Assembly (NCBI RefSeq): GCF_052324685.1
Contig: NC_135214.1
Coordinates: forward strand, 29,671,206 to 29,735,205
Reading direction: 5' to 3'
DNA: 64,000 bases
From: Brachyhypopomus gauderio
Taxonomy: Eukaryota > Chordata > Actinopteri > Gymnotiformes > Hypopomidae
The notes beneath the pieces were generated by a model. It was not told the DNA's origin. It did not search any database and worked only from the letters and a program-made list of their open reading frames with translations. Below are positions 1 to 20,729 of this stretch, one piece after another. Made by a program: the position numbers and the translations under genes. Numbering within the stretch: position 1 is the first letter of the stretch; each line of letters opens with the position of its first letter.

Positions 1-3699
<3,699 letters not shown>

Positions 3700-3700
<1 letters not shown>

Positions 3701-4423
3701 ACTAAAGTCTCGTTATGTACTACAGCCCTCTATCGCGTGATCTCCATCCTAGGCCCACCGCCATTGCAAAGAATTATTTGTAAGTATTTTGCCATATTAG
3801 AGTGTTTTGCATGTTTAGGCAAAATAAATTAACGGGTAATAATTTGTTTAAGCATGCGCTTTATCTTTAGTAATTCCGGAAATTTCTGTGTCAATTCAAG
3901 CGCGCAAAAAGTCGGCATGTAAGTTTCAGGCTTCAATGTTTTGCTTCCTATCAAGGCCACAGTTATTTTTATTATTACAACGCCGACAACTCTCACGATA
4001 TATGTTAACATTCGGCCGTGAAACTGGTTATCCGGAATATCTTTTGGTTCAAAATGCATTGGCTAGCTATCTCCATAATCACTTATCTTCAACTGCGGCG
4101 TAGGCAGTTAGCCGGCTAGCCAGCCAGCTAACACTCCTACCAGGTGGCTTCTGTGTTGCGTTTACTTGAACACGGGACGGAAAACGCCGCGAAAATACGA
4201 ACGCCGTCTCGTCTTATTGCTGACCACTCGCCTCATGTACCAGAAACGAGCGACCCACACATCCCCACGGAACCTCCTAATACTGGAGCCGTAGCTAACA
4301 GCAGTAACCGAAGCGCCAGGCTGCGTTTACAAGTTCAAGTGAGATTCGCCTGTTATGACAACGACTTTTAATTTCTGTTCACTGAAGGTGCAGCTTGACT
4401 TTCGAGCGACGTGGGTATTCATG
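3700..4423 (+). promoter_or_regulatory. gid8 promoter and 5' untranslated region (approximate)
   Basis: This stretch is richer in CpG than the DNA on either side and ends at the gid8 start codon. A possible donor (AA then GTGAGA) near 4340 and a possible acceptor near 4386, just upstream of the coding ATG, would fit a non-coding first exon. The exact transcription start is not visible. A short open frame at 4144-4371 looks like untranslated first-exon sequence rather than protein. Confidence 0.45.
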
Positions 4424-6132
<1,709 letters not shown>

Positions 6133-7190
6133 AAACTGTCAACAATGGACACCAATGCCATTTTTTCCCTCGTATTTATAAAACCGTCAGTGACTGCACC
6201 GTATATATATATATATAAATCATATATATGAATATGAATCATATATATGAGTTTAATGATCATATAAGAGAACGAACTTAACTGTATATGGTATTATTTT
6301 TGAGAGAAGTTATTCTATTCAAAAAGAAAATATCAGCATCATTTAAAATTACATTTTCTGGCCACCCATTTGCAGAAGGTGAAAGAGCTGTGAAATGTTG
6401 ACTTTATTTTTGTTATTGTTGCTTAGATGAATCTTTTTAAGTACTAGCATTTTGTGTTCTGTCCACTAACTCTGTCTTGACTCAGTGCAGTTTTTTAATG
6501 CCTAAAATAGGCCCTAAGTTAGACGGGTAATAACATCTCACGGTTTTTAAGTTTCATTTTTTTTTGTTTTGTTTTTGTTTGATTGTTTTTTGTGTGTGTA
6601 AAAGAACATTTCTGGTATTGTGATGCTGTCTTTGGTAACATTCATTTGTTTTCAGCCTCCCCTGGAAAGTGACACTGAATTTGTGTCTTGTGTTTTGCCA
6701 CTGATGTGCTGTGCATTGCTGGACAAACATGGGTATGGTCTTCTCTTGTATATGTTAGGCTTGTTTGAACCCCCAGCCTTGTTTAAGCTCCTTTCAGCTC
6801 TATTTGTTGTAGTCGTGTGTCTGTCATTGCATTTTCACTTGGAATGAAAGCGGGCTTAATCAAATGGGGCAACAGGATAGCATAACATTTCATGCGGGTG
6901 ACCTGGTGGAGTTGAAGGTTTTAGGCTTCCACAGCATAAGCTATTTTTACTTTAAATGCACATATTTGTATTGTCATTATAGTCACTACAAAGCCACCAT
7001 GCCTTGTAAAAGTTGACCATACCTTGCCTCCTTGTTTTCTGATTCTACTTGCTGCTGAAGTTAAAAGTTTATTCGTGCTAGGCATTATAAAAATTTTTAG
7101 TTTTATTTATTCATGAACAGCACATTCCTCAACAACTCCCGTTTTTAAAGTCAGATTTACAGGTACAATAAACTGTTTTCTTTCAAACTA
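6133..7190 (+). other. gid8 3' untranslated region
   Basis: This runs from the stop codon to just past the AATAAA at 7167-7172. It is AT-rich with a short (AT)n near 6206-6220 and no sustained open frame. The extent is inferred from the polyadenylation signal only. Confidence 0.6.
7167..7172 (+). terminator. candidate polyadenylation signal of gid8
   Basis: A canonical AATAAA hexamer lies about 1 kb after the gid8 stop. I saw no clearer candidate closer to the stop codon. Confidence 0.55.
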
Positions 7191-7979
7191 AATTGTCTGG
7201 CTCTCTTCTCTTGTGCCTCATTGCCTTAAAATAAATGTATGCTTTTGAGTAACTGCTTTTCAAATCCTTTTCACCAGACACATTTCACTTTTGTCTCTGT
7301 CACCCCTGTATTTCTATGGGACTATCATTACATTTAATGTCTTTTCTGCCATGTTGGAATGTTCTGTTTTCTGTGGATGAGTTCTACCTAGAGGTACCGG
7401 ACTATACATCTAAACAATAGCTTTTTTACCATGTCTGATTACTCATGCATGGTCTCCTAAATAGGTGTGACTTTGTAAATAGTAAAACAGGTCTGTTATT
7501 TGGCTAAAGCAGTGTAGGTGTGAATTTACTGAAAACTGACATTCTGAACCTTAACCTCATGGTTGTTGTTTCATTCAAAATTCAGTGCACCAGTGTCTGA
7601 TTTCCTAAACTTTGCTCTATATTATATAATCATCTTTTATGTCTTTATTACAGTTTTACTCAGTCAATTTGGTCATTTCTCAGATTAGAATTGAAATTCT
7701 CAAAACTGTTCATTCAATCTCCACATCTTGTCACTTGTGCACATTGTAATTGCATTTCTCATTGTGTTTCACATTTAGCAAATGGACAATTGTCTGTTGT
7801 TTTTTGCATTATCAATTGCTTGTCATGTTTATCAAAATGTGTTGTACGGATTGTCTATTGAATTGTCTTACCCTCCAAAACATTTAGTCTTTAGGTAATC
7901 GCCTAGGTCATTACATGCAAAAGTGCTGAACATGTCATAATCTCTAAAGCATCATTAAAAATGTATTTATTTTGTCTTT

Positions 7980-8758
7980 CCACCACCAATCTTGGCTGTT
8001 TTCTGGGTGAATCTTGGATCCATACGGGCTCCAGTAGGTCTTCTGCAGTATTTGCCGCGGCTGTGGTGTAATAAGTAAGTTTGGTGGTGGAAAGATCATG
8101 GTCTGGAGTTCCATTCAGTATGGGGGTGTGCGAAACATTTGCAATGTGGAAGGCAATATCAAGAGCCTAAAATATCAAGAAGTATTAGCTACATCTTACA
8201 TTCACAATCATAAAAGGGGTCAAATTCTGCAGCAGGATGGTGCTCCATCTCATACATCAAAGTTCCTCAAGGCGGAGAAAATCAAGGTGATCCAGGACTG
8301 GCCAGCCCAGTCACCAGACATTAACATCATTGAGCATGTTTGGGGTAGGATGAAAGAGGAAGCTTGGAAGACAAAACCAAATAATTTTGACTGCATTCTT
8401 TGCTATTCCTGATGACTTCATCAATAAATTGTATGAATCATTGTTGAACCGCACGGATGCGGTCCTTCAAGCTCGTGAAAGTCATACAAAATATTAAATA
8501 TGGCTCTAATAGCACCACAGCGGCATTCACCAGTGTTATGAAGCATATATTTGTATATGAAGTGAATTATTTGTTTGATTTTCACCTTACTTTCTGTGGG
8601 TGACAAAACTTTTGTCTTGCCAAAATCTGCCCTTTCTGTGTTCATTAAATGATCAATATTTCTGCAGTAAAGCAGAATCGATGAATTTAAAGTCAGGTTA
8701 TAAGCTTTTGTTTCCACAACATGGATAAGCGACATAACTTATGTCAGGGACTGTATAG
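7980..8758 (+). pseudogene. Tc1/mariner transposase relic (C-terminal part)
   Basis: A frame at 8098-8412 encodes the catalytic half of a Tc1-like transposase. QQDGAPSHTS carries the second catalytic acidic residue, and DWPAQSPDINIIEHVWGRMK carries the third (an E, in the DDE pattern). A frameshift near 8390 moves the remainder (PDDFINKLYESLLNRTDAV and onward) to another frame, and the N-terminal DNA-binding half is missing. Downstream sequence to about 8758, ending in CAGGGACTGTATAG, looks like the element's right end. It is a dead copy, unrelated to the host genes beside it. Confidence 0.85.
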
Positions 8759-9329
8759 TTGAACTGACAACATGACTAAGTATTTTTACTGCTTTGTTCA
8801 TAGGCAATGGCACACAGACTAGATACTCTGATTTGACTGACCTAAAAATTAGCTTTTGGGGCAAAAACAAAGAATTTTGAATGAAGTATCTGCTTTTGCA
8901 GGTATTTCATTGAGTTTTGATGTTTGCACTAACTGTTTTGAGAAATGCACTTGTTGTGATGTCAATGTAAACCATGATGTGAGACATGTACCAAATCGAC
9001 TGAGTAAAAACTGTAACTCTGCTGACAATAGCACAAGATTGAGCTATAAGGGTTTGCTCTTTAATAGTTGATATTGTGTTTTATTCATTGGTCCCTGTAT
9101 AGGGGAAATCTAGAAAAACTGCATTTGTATGCAGAAAAGGAATAGCTTCATTCATGTGGGTGGTTTTCTTTATCCTATTTTTCCCTCTGTGTCTCCAGGC
9201 TAAGGTCTCCACATCTTTGCCTTAGCAATGCTATTTATTTCTCGTCATGGTCGGTGGCTTCATCAAAGTGACCTGTCCTCCTGCAGAGGTAACTCTCACT
9301 TAATGGATTATTGCCTGGGATTTGACGTC

Positions 9330-9490
9330 TCAGCCACAGTTTGATTGACCTGTAGTGCCCACAGAATGTGAAGTAGCTCATCCAACCAGAGTGTGAGAGG
9401 CTACCAAGGTCGTGGGTTCCAGGGAGTGCAAAACTGTCATCCTGATAACGTAAGTCGCTCTACGTAAGAGTCTGCCAAATGCTGAAAAGA
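9330..9490 (+). mobile_element. tRNA-derived SINE fragment
   Basis: A tRNA-like head with a degenerate B-box (GGTCGTGGGTTCCAGGG) is followed by a tail reading GTAAGTCGCTCTACGTAAGA then GTCTGCCAAATGCTG. That is the common 3' tail of fish tRNA SINEs, which resemble their partner LINE. The family name is inferred. Confidence 0.6.
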
Positions 9491-10254
9491 TTAGAGGTAA
9501 AAATGTTTTTGCTTGGTGTGTTTTCTTTGTATGTCATGGCTTTTGCTTTTATATTAAATCATGAAATGACTAAAGGCTGTAAAAACACTACTTAAATCAT
9601 GCCATTACTTCTTTATAGGAAAGTGGAACATTGTTTTTCTTTCAAGTAAAAATAACTTTGCAGGGTTCAGAGCAGGCTCATGACTAGCTATGAGGTCTGG
9701 AGCTCAGAGTGCTTTCGCACCCCATATCTTTAATTATGTCATGAATTTATCTGTTAGACCTAATTGCTGAACTAGAGCTGAACCGATGGCATACAATATT
9801 TTTTCCTCAAAATAACTTATTCAGATAATCACTGAACTGTTCAAGGTGTTAATAACCGTAAACTTAAATGCTTGCTATGTAGTGATGCTCCTGTTAATGA
9901 ACAGGCTCTATCAACACCTTACAAATATGGCACATTTCATTTTTCATTTCACATGTTAAAGAATTTGATTTATTGGGATTTTTGAGACATGCCTACTGAC
10001 AAATAATGCACAGGGAAAGAGATTATTTTGCACATTTTCATATCATACTCTTATATAGGCCCTACTAGTATATAAATAATCTTCACAACAAAACAAATGT
10101 TAAGCTATAGAACTTTATAATATTTAGGTAAATAAAAATAATGTATTATTAATGTATTAATAATTGAAATGAATAACTAAAGTTAAATATGAAAATTAAG
10201 TATGAAATGATTTGGCAAAAATGTGCCATATTTTGTCAATTGTGATTTTTTACA

Positions 10255-10506
10255 CCGCAATCAGAATTTGTCCTCCGCTTTTAACCCATCTGTGCAGTTA
10301 ACACACACACACACCAGTGATTACTAGGGGGCTGTGGTGCACACGTGCCCAGAGTGGTGGGCAGGCCTAGCCCGGCGCCCAGGGAGCAGTTGGGGTTAGG
10401 TGTCTTGCTCAAGGGCACCTCAGTCATGGCCTCAGTCTGGGAATCGAACCCACGACCCTCTGGTCACAAGACCAGTTCCCTACCACCAGGCCATGACTGC
10501 CCCTAG
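10255..10506 (-). mobile_element. V-SINE-like tRNA-derived retroposon
   Basis: Read on the minus strand, the element begins with a Pol III promoter: an A-box-like TGGCCTGGTGGT, then a B-box GGGTTCGATTCC. It continues into a conserved central block containing GCCCTTGAGCAAGACACC and a tail near 10,260-10,285 that reads TTAAAAGCGGAGGAC on the minus strand. This order of parts matches the vertebrate V-SINE superfamily as I know it. The tRNA-like head has no acceptor-stem pairing, so it is not a functional tRNA gene. Confidence 0.75.
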
Positions 10507-10794
10507 AAAGAAATGTTAAATCCAGCAGTCTAACTTTAGCTAAAATCATTAATGTAAATAAATAAGTAATGGTTTATTAATGGGTAGAGTGGTAAGAAAA
10601 ACTAAACACAGAACACAATAGTCCTACATAATTCCCTGTTTAAAAGTTCTCTCACAAACCAAATGATATTATTTGAATATATTCAAATGCACTGCCAAAT
10701 CTTAATGTTCTTAGTATATGCATAGTAAAATGAAATGTGAAGTGTGTTTCCAATTATCATCATCATCACCTTTATGTATTTATACATATATAAA

Positions 10795-13800
<3,006 letters not shown>

Positions 13801-13809
13801 AAAGCTTAT

Positions 13810-14060
13810 TGTTAAATCTAACATTACTGGCTCTGAAGGGGTATCTAGAACAGCCTGTGGTGTGTAGAACAGCTTGTGGTGATTCTAGAGTTTGTTGGGG
13901 CCCTATAAGCAAAACTTCACAAGGATCCCTTCGGAAATTCAGGTCTCAAACAGTCACTGCAAACTTTGCACATCAGCACAGTTTATTGTTTGTCAGCTCT
14001 AGGGGGCCCCCACTGGTCTGGGGCCCCAAGCAGTTACCTTATGGCAAGTGTTGCCTCTGA
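13810..14060. repeat. possible dispersed repeat fragment
   Basis: The stretch contains paired GGGGCCC-rich blocks (TTGGGGCCCTATAAGC near 13895 and GGGGCCCCAAGCAGTTACC near 14020) that look like a dispersed fish repeat. I could not define ends or target-site duplications. Low confidence. Confidence 0.3.
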
Positions 14061-14699
14061 GAACAGCTGGAAACAGAAGCAGCTAACTCCTAAATGGTAT
14101 CTGATGAGCAAGAGGCATGCTGTGATGTGAAAATAAAGTGCTTTCAAACTAGTTGTTCCAGAGAGGTATTCTGAAGTTCTGACTGAAGTACAGATTATAC
14201 GTATGGGGTTTGAAAAAAACTTTTTGCCTTCACCAATAAAAGCCATGGATTAACACAAAACCAAGTGAACGTCTATGATCATGAACAGAACCTATAACCT
14301 GGTGGATGAAATAAAAGGAGTCTGACCACAAATGTAAAAGAACAACTATTATGAATATTTAAACCATTCAGAATGAATGTTGGCCATTATAGTTACTGCA
14401 TACAAATATTAATTGACGTATGTATGCCCGCATGTAAATCAACAATGCAGGTGTTAATTCATCACTATAGATGTTAATTCAAAACTTGGAATTTTACCGA
14501 ATATTATTAGCAAAATTCGAGTAAGCGTTTCTCCTAACATTAGGGCAACGACGATAAGACATTTTCAATCCAAAATTGGGAGCCGTTCTCGTCCTCCTGC
14601 GTTCCTATAAAAACAAAACAACAACAAACAAGCTGTTTTGCCATAGGTTATGCAATAAATAAAAGGCAGAATTATCTATACAGAACTGTACTTCGAAAG

Positions 14700-15660
14700 G
14701 TTTTAGCGCTTGACGTCGAGGTAAAACTGGTTTTACGCCTATGAATCGTGCGCTAGTTCTAGCGTCCTCCCAGCGCGATGGGGAGCGCGCACGCACGTAC
14801 GAGAGTGCGGAGGGGCGGAGTCGAGCGAGATCCGCTGCTGCAGCTGCCCGTGCCCGTACGTGTGCGCGCGGTTCCTGGGGATGCGACCACAAATTTAACA
14901 TTAGTATTACCGCACTGAAATTAAAATCAAGACACAAGTCTGTCGAGGCCGACAAAACGGTAAGGAGCGCCTGTGCTTAAGCAGTTTTTTTTAAACGCCT
15001 CATAATAAACAATTTTAACTGCCCTTGAGATATACTCTGTTTTGGCTAGAAAACGTTTCTTTATTCTGTGCAACGATAGACCGAGCTAACAGGCTAACCA
15101 ATATGGATGCTATTGAGCGCACCGCTAGCCAGTGCACGGCGTTCATGTGATGCAGTGGCTAGCAAGCTAGAGATTAGCGGCTCTAAATCCCGTTCGTTTG
15201 TAAAAAGTAATCCACAGTTAACATTGTGGAGCCGTGTTTGTAAGTGTGTATCACGTTTGACTCTACGGAATATTGACTCGCTTTTATTGCAGCCACAGTC
15301 GTTGTCGTGATTTAAAACCCGTAAGCCTCCCTTGGTCGTGTCTTCACAGTGAATGAACGGCAGGGCCATTTGCTCGTTTCCCTTTCCGAGTGGAGAAGGC
15401 TTGAAACGCGAGGATAACGGCACAAGTGCGCCATTTCTCCTGCCCAAAAAGCAGCGCCCCGGCGTCTGAACGGTTTTCTGCGTATAATTTTGGCTCTTTA
15501 ACGCGACAGATATGTTTCTAGATACCGAGAAACGGCGCTGACATCGTCCTGTCTTTGATATGAGCTCGCCTCTCTTTTCATGGAGGATGCTCGAAAATAC
15601 TGGACGAGCGCACTCGGTAACTGTTTCCAGGTTGTGACTTAACTGGGAATGCATTTGGAA
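14700..15660 (+). promoter_or_regulatory. CpG-rich block, candidate dnajc5 promoter and first exon
   Basis: CpG density rises sharply here, for example in the GCGCGCACGCACGTACG-like stretch near 14,785, against an AT-rich background. The next plus-strand gene is dnajc5, whose coding exon at 22.3 kb is preceded by a good acceptor and therefore needs an upstream non-coding exon. This block is the best candidate for that start. Open frames on both strands here, including one of 186 codons on minus, have no family resemblance and look like CpG-island by-products. Strand and assignment are inferred. Confidence 0.4.
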
Positions 15661-16429
15661 AAAAGGTTTCTGTCACACCATTGACCGTTGTTTCCTTTAA
15701 ATGTGGTAATGTCCGCATTTCACACCCCAATCCCCCAGAATACTAGGCAACTGTACGACCACTGTACCGATGTCGCTTCTACGGGAGAGCCGTTTTGAGT
15801 CGTTTGTGATATTAGTGTATATGTATTTACAAGCCAGCCTATATCACAAATTTGTATTCATATTTCCCTGATACTAAAGCGTCTGCACATGATCACAGTT
15901 GGTTGGTTTTGTTATCATCTGAAGTGTAAAATGGTAGAAAACATTTAATGCATTCTGATTTCTCTGTTGTCAGTTGTGCACAGTATGGCTGCTTACCCGT
16001 GGTGCCACCCCAGAGTTCCCTGTCTCTCTCACAGTAATCATGTTTATTGGTGGGGAAATCAGTGGTTGACAATGCTGAGTAAAGTAGCTGAAACAGGAGA
16101 TTCAGCTGAAGGATGCCTAGTGGAAGGAAACGAGAACCTCTTATGATAATTTGAAACTGGCCTAAACATCTTTAGACATGCAACTGCTCAGCACAGCACA
16201 ATACTTACAAGCATGATTCCTTCACACATCTATAAATGTTTTTTACTTAGTGCCTTAGTCTATAACCTAACATTAAGATACTTTATACTATTGTAATTCT
16301 GTGTAAATACAAGGCTATTATAAATGACAGGATATAGATTTTAAAGTGATGCACTAACATCCATCCTTTACAGCTTTTACCATATTCATATTCTTTTTCC
16401 ATTGTAAGTCTTGTGCCATTATTGCCAGT

Positions 16430-17145
16430 CCAGAAAGGTGTGTATGTACATATGACTTTGAACGTGGCGTGGTTGTTGGTGCCAGACAAGCTGGTCTCAG
16501 TATTTCAGAAACTGCTGATCTACTGGGATGTTCACGCACAACCATCTTTCTAGGGTTTACAGAAAATGGTCTGAGCGGCAATTCTGTGGGCGCAAATGCC
16601 TTGTTGATGCCAGAGGTCAGAGGAGAATGGCCAGACTGGTTCGAGCTGATAGAACGACAACAGTAACTCAAATAACCAGTTGTTACAACTGAAGAGCATC
16701 TCTGAATGCACAACACATTGAACCTTAAGGCGGATGAGCTACAGCAGCAGATGATCACACCGGTGCCACTCCTGTCAGTTAAGAACACGAAACTGAGGCT
16801 ACAATTCACTCAAGCTCACCAAAATTGGACAATAGAAGATTGGAAAACGTTGCCTGGTCTGATGAGTCTCGATTTCTGCTGCGACATTCGGATGGTAGGG
16901 TCAGAGTTTGACGCCAACAACATGAAAGCATGGATCAATCCTGCTTTGTATCTACGGTTCAGGCTGGTGGTGATGCTGCAATCGTATGGGGGATATTTTC
17001 CTGGCACACTTTGGGCCCATTAGTACCAATTGAGCATCATGTCAACACCACAGCCTACCTGAGTATTATGACCACAGTGTACCCATCTTCTGATGGCTAC
17101 TTCCAGCAGGATAACGCGCCATGTCATAAAGCGCAAATATATACA
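16430..17145 (+). pseudogene. Tc1/mariner transposase relic (N-terminal and middle part)
   Basis: A frame begins with a Tc1 helix-turn-helix segment (VGARQAGLSISETADLLGCS, then RTTIF). It continues in shifted, stop-interrupted frames through the linker and the first catalytic region, up to [12 protein letters not shown] at about 17,100-17,135, which carries the second catalytic D. It then stops abruptly in a (GT)n(TA)n(CA)n microsatellite and the third catalytic segment is absent. Several in-frame stops show it is dead. The same family is found at 44.1-44.55 kb. Confidence 0.85.
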
Positions 17146-17151
17146 TTTGTT

Positions 17152-17261
<110 letters not shown>

Positions 17262-17989
17262 TGCATATAAACCTCATGAAATATATGACTGGCTTGTCAT
17301 CAAGGATGTATGAGTCTTGGTGGATATCAGTCTTGGCAATGTAGACAGTGCTGGCAGCAGGCTTTGGAAACGGGCATCTTTCTACCAGGTTAGGGTCACA
17401 TAGGTTATAGTGAGCGACGGTGAGTTAGAAACTGAGTGGTGTGGCCTGTGATCAGTATTGATTTCTGCAAGTGAAAGGCAGCTCTAAAGAAAAGCACTGA
17501 GTCAGCTGATGAATCATGGGTAATTCCTCTGATCACTGCACCGGGCTAGTGCTGATGTCATTGTGTCAGCAGGTTTGGCCAAAGTCAGGATTTGCGAGAA
17601 ACGGGAAAACCAACTTTAAATCACATGTAGACATTTCTGATTTCCTTCTTCTTTATGCAATGTTATATTATAGTGGATTATAGTACTGACGTTATATTCC
17701 AGATGTTTTCTAAAACAGCTTTGTAAGCTAAGCAGAAGCAATGTGCCACATTCTAGCCTTGCTACACCTTTGTGTCTTCCAGCTCACTACATAGGCCACA
17801 TGTAGTGTTCTAAGTTGGTATCATAAGGTCATGCTAAATAGAGCATAATTTTGAGCCAATTTCTATAGGTATTCCTATGATGTGGATTTGTCTTGAACCT
17901 CAAGTCTAAACCATGCAGTGATTAGAAAAATGAAAATGGATTAGCACTGCATTCTTAAGACCATGGTAGTCCTTGTCATTCTCAAATAG

Positions 17990-18310
17990 ATGAAGTTTGT
18001 TAAAACCAATAACACGAGGTGATGTTTGGGACGTCGGTTTGGATCTCAACAAGACAGTGACCCACAGCATACTGTCAGGAAAACAACTCAGGAAAACTGA
18101 AAGTCCTGGAGTTTCTCAGCGAGAGCCTGGACCTAAACCCAGTAGAGCATCTCCAGAGAGACTTGGAATTGGCGATGCACTCCCCATCCAACCTGCATGA
18201 CCACAAGCAGTTTTGCTAAGACCAATGGGAGAAACGTCCAACAGAAAGATGTGCCAAGCTTGTAGGATTGTAGGCCATTGCTGCCAAAAGGTGCATTAAC
18301 CAAGTAAAAA
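17990..18310 (+). pseudogene. second Tc1/mariner transposase fragment (C-terminal part)
   Basis: Stop- and frameshift-broken translation gives QQDSDPQHTVRKTTQE (second catalytic D region), then remnants of the PSQSPDLNPVEHLQRDLE-type region spread over two frames, and a degraded C-terminus. It belongs to a different Tc1 subfamily from the copies at 8 kb and 16.5 kb. It may be the remainder of a separate insertion. Confidence 0.75.
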
Positions 18311-19215
18311 GTGAACGATGCACTTATATAGGTGTAATATTTTGGTATGTTTTTAAAACAAATGTACAGTGCATTTTAAAAACTTGCATTTACTTTGACA
18401 TTGTAGCGCAGTGTGTGTAGTTTGCCTAGAAAAAATAGTACATCTTAAGACTAATCTGAAACAAACCAAAATGTGGAAAACTTGAAAGGGTCTCAAAACA
18501 TTCAACATGCACTATACCAAATTTATTTTTTGTAAAGTCATTGCTCAGAAAGAATTGCTCAGAACTACTGAAAAATAAATATAAAATAAACTGTAGTCTG
18601 GTCTTTATAAGCCAGCAGTTTACCTGGACTAGATATGGTGCAGTACCTCAAAATGTTCATGAAATAATGAACCAAAAGTGTAGGGTAGCTCCAAATATCA
18701 TGAAAAGATGCTTGAGATGCTCTTTTAATATGAGCAGAGGAGGAGGTCATGCAGTGGTTTGTTGCATTATTGATCGGCCTTTCATTTAAACCACTAATTA
18801 ACGCAAGTGGCTTCAGTGTTTAAATCTCATGCTGCTGTATAGGAAATTGCTGCTGCAGGGTTTGGGCTTCTCTCTCTTGGCAAGGTAGATGGCAAAACTT
18901 TGGATTTTAAAAGACAAATCCAGTTTTGAAACAGGTTTAACAGCCTACGCAAATTGTTTGCTGAGATTCACTTGTTTAAGCCAAAAGACTCACTTGTGAA
19001 AAATGCCATCCGGAGACAATAGTTCAGCTGATTTTTAAAATTGTGACAATGAATGCATTACATCTTTGGCTGTTCTAGAGAGACTTCATGATTCCATTTG
19101 AATACAGTCTTTGGTAAAAAAAAAAAGCGTCTTTGTACAGTTTATTTCACATGGAAAACAGGGCAGCTGTGTTTATACGTTCTGGGGGCTGTGTTGTATT
19201 GCATTTGACTGACTA

Positions 19216-20010
19216 AAGCCTGGTTTATACTTTCGTGTGACCATAGCGTGTGACTCCGCCCACCTCGCGCGACCCTGCGCGACCCTGCGCGACCCTGCGC
19301 GACCCTGCGCGACCCTGCGCGACCCTGCGCGACCCTGCGCGACCCTGCGCGAACAGTGTAGGCGTTTATACTTTCCGCGCGTCGTGTTCTCCGAAACGAT
19401 ATGTGGTAGTATAAAGAAACACCCCTCAAAAACAGGGGAAGGAACATTTACTTGATGAATTTTAATGTTGCTTTCGGTTTCAAGTTTGAAAGTGCTGGAA
19501 TTTAGGCTAAAGTACTTTAAAATGCTTGAAATTGTAACTACTTTGTTTCACAACAAATATCTGTCTGACAGAACAGTTCTCTTGTATTACGTTAACAAAT
19601 ACGAGCCTCTTGTAATTCCAGGACGAAACATGAGAGAACGTGAAGACGTTAAGATTTGGCGTTTTGAAAATAAACCACCATTAAATAATGTGATTAAAAG
19701 CGAATTATTTCGAATCATTTCGAGTATATGTATAAATATCTAACTTATTTCAGTTTATCGTGCTGGGAAATATTGAAATGGACCTTGAAAGTGACTTACA
19801 AGTGCTTTAATTCCACCTTGTAAAGGTGTATGAACCCTGCAAACATGACTTTGTTCATTGCGCGTGGCGCGCGCAAAGTTACAAAATTCGAGAGGTGCAC
19901 GACCTCGCACATCCACTGCGCGCGAGGCCCTCACGCACGGGCGGAGCCACAGCGATGACGTCATTTTCGCCGCGCGGACCCTCGCGACGCGTCAAGTACA
20001 AACCAGGCTT
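19216..20010. mobile_element. non-autonomous DNA transposon with internal 10-bp tandem repeat
   Basis: The two ends are near-perfect inverted repeats: AAGCCTGGTTTATACTT on the left, and AAGCCTGGTTTGTACTT when the right end is read on the minus strand (16 of 17 identical). TA flanks both sides. No transposase frame is visible inside. Near the left end lie eight exact copies of the decamer GACCCTGCGC. From about 19,360 to 19,985 the interior is shared with a second, nested copy at about 51,308-51,960. Superfamily is uncertain; the flanking TA would suit Tc1/mariner-like integration. Confidence 0.75.
19271..19350. repeat. 8 exact copies of a 10-bp unit (GACCCTGCGC)
   Basis: Eight consecutive identical decamers lie inside the left arm of the transposon at 19,216-20,010. 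The unit resembles the CGCGCGGACCCTCGCG sequence near the right end. Frames through it give repetitive Arg/Pro-type peptides on both strands, which are not genes. Confidence 0.97.
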
Positions 20011-20507
20011 TACAATCAAAGCTGTTTACTATGATATTTACAATACAAAATTTACAATATTATTATTATTATTATTATTGACAAACATATGCCTAGGTAA
20101 AAGATGTTTTCTTATCAGAGATGGGTTGATCAATGAAAGTTTACTGAAGTCATTTCAGTTTTTCACGATCACCTACATGCAAACTGAATGTTTTAACCAG
20201 TGTCGAAGGTAACAGCGTAGGACCGGGTTATTTGGGTCTTTCTTTGTTAAGGATGAAGTTTGTTTCTGCCTCTGAGTATTTAGCAGGGCTCTGTTCAAGA
20301 GTTCTGTGTTATACAGGATTCCATCTGGCTTTGTGTAATGCCTGGTCTGTCGCCCCGAAAACAAACCTTGCCAGCCGAGACGCTGGGCGAGGAGAAAGAA
20401 CCTGTACATGCCACTACGCATTAGCCCAGCTCATGTCACAGATGGCAGACAGCCTGGGAAAGCCTAAGCAGTCGTGGCATTGTGCCGTTTGAGGGCTGCA
20501 CATGTGG

Positions 20508-20531
20508 GAGGGAGGGGGGGGGGGGGGGGGG
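20508..20531. repeat. poly-G run
   Basis: An interrupted run of about 20 G, in spacer DNA upstream of dnajc5. Confidence 0.9.
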
Positions 20532-20729
20532 CTTCAGTGGGCGACGCCCACTGTTTAGAAGTGGCGTAAATGTGACCCTTTGTCATGCTACGTTTCTTTC
20601 TGCTCCGTTCTTTAGCCTGGCCTCCGTGACCTGTGCTCAAAGTCGGCCCCGTATTGGAGGTGTATGGCTCTGAGTGGAGGCCCGTGCACCCGCTGCAGTT
20701 CTCTTGGCCCATTTAGATTTTTTTTCTTT

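Noticed and set aside
10430-10506. tRNA-like sequence with a perfect B box
   Set aside because: No acceptor-stem pairing, and it is fused to a SINE body and tail. It is the head of a V-SINE-like element, not a tRNA gene.
15094-15654. 186-codon open frame on minus in CpG-rich DNA
   Set aside because: No family resemblance, no splice or Kozak support, and CpG-rich DNA is poor in stop codons by chance. Better read as promoter or first-exon sequence.
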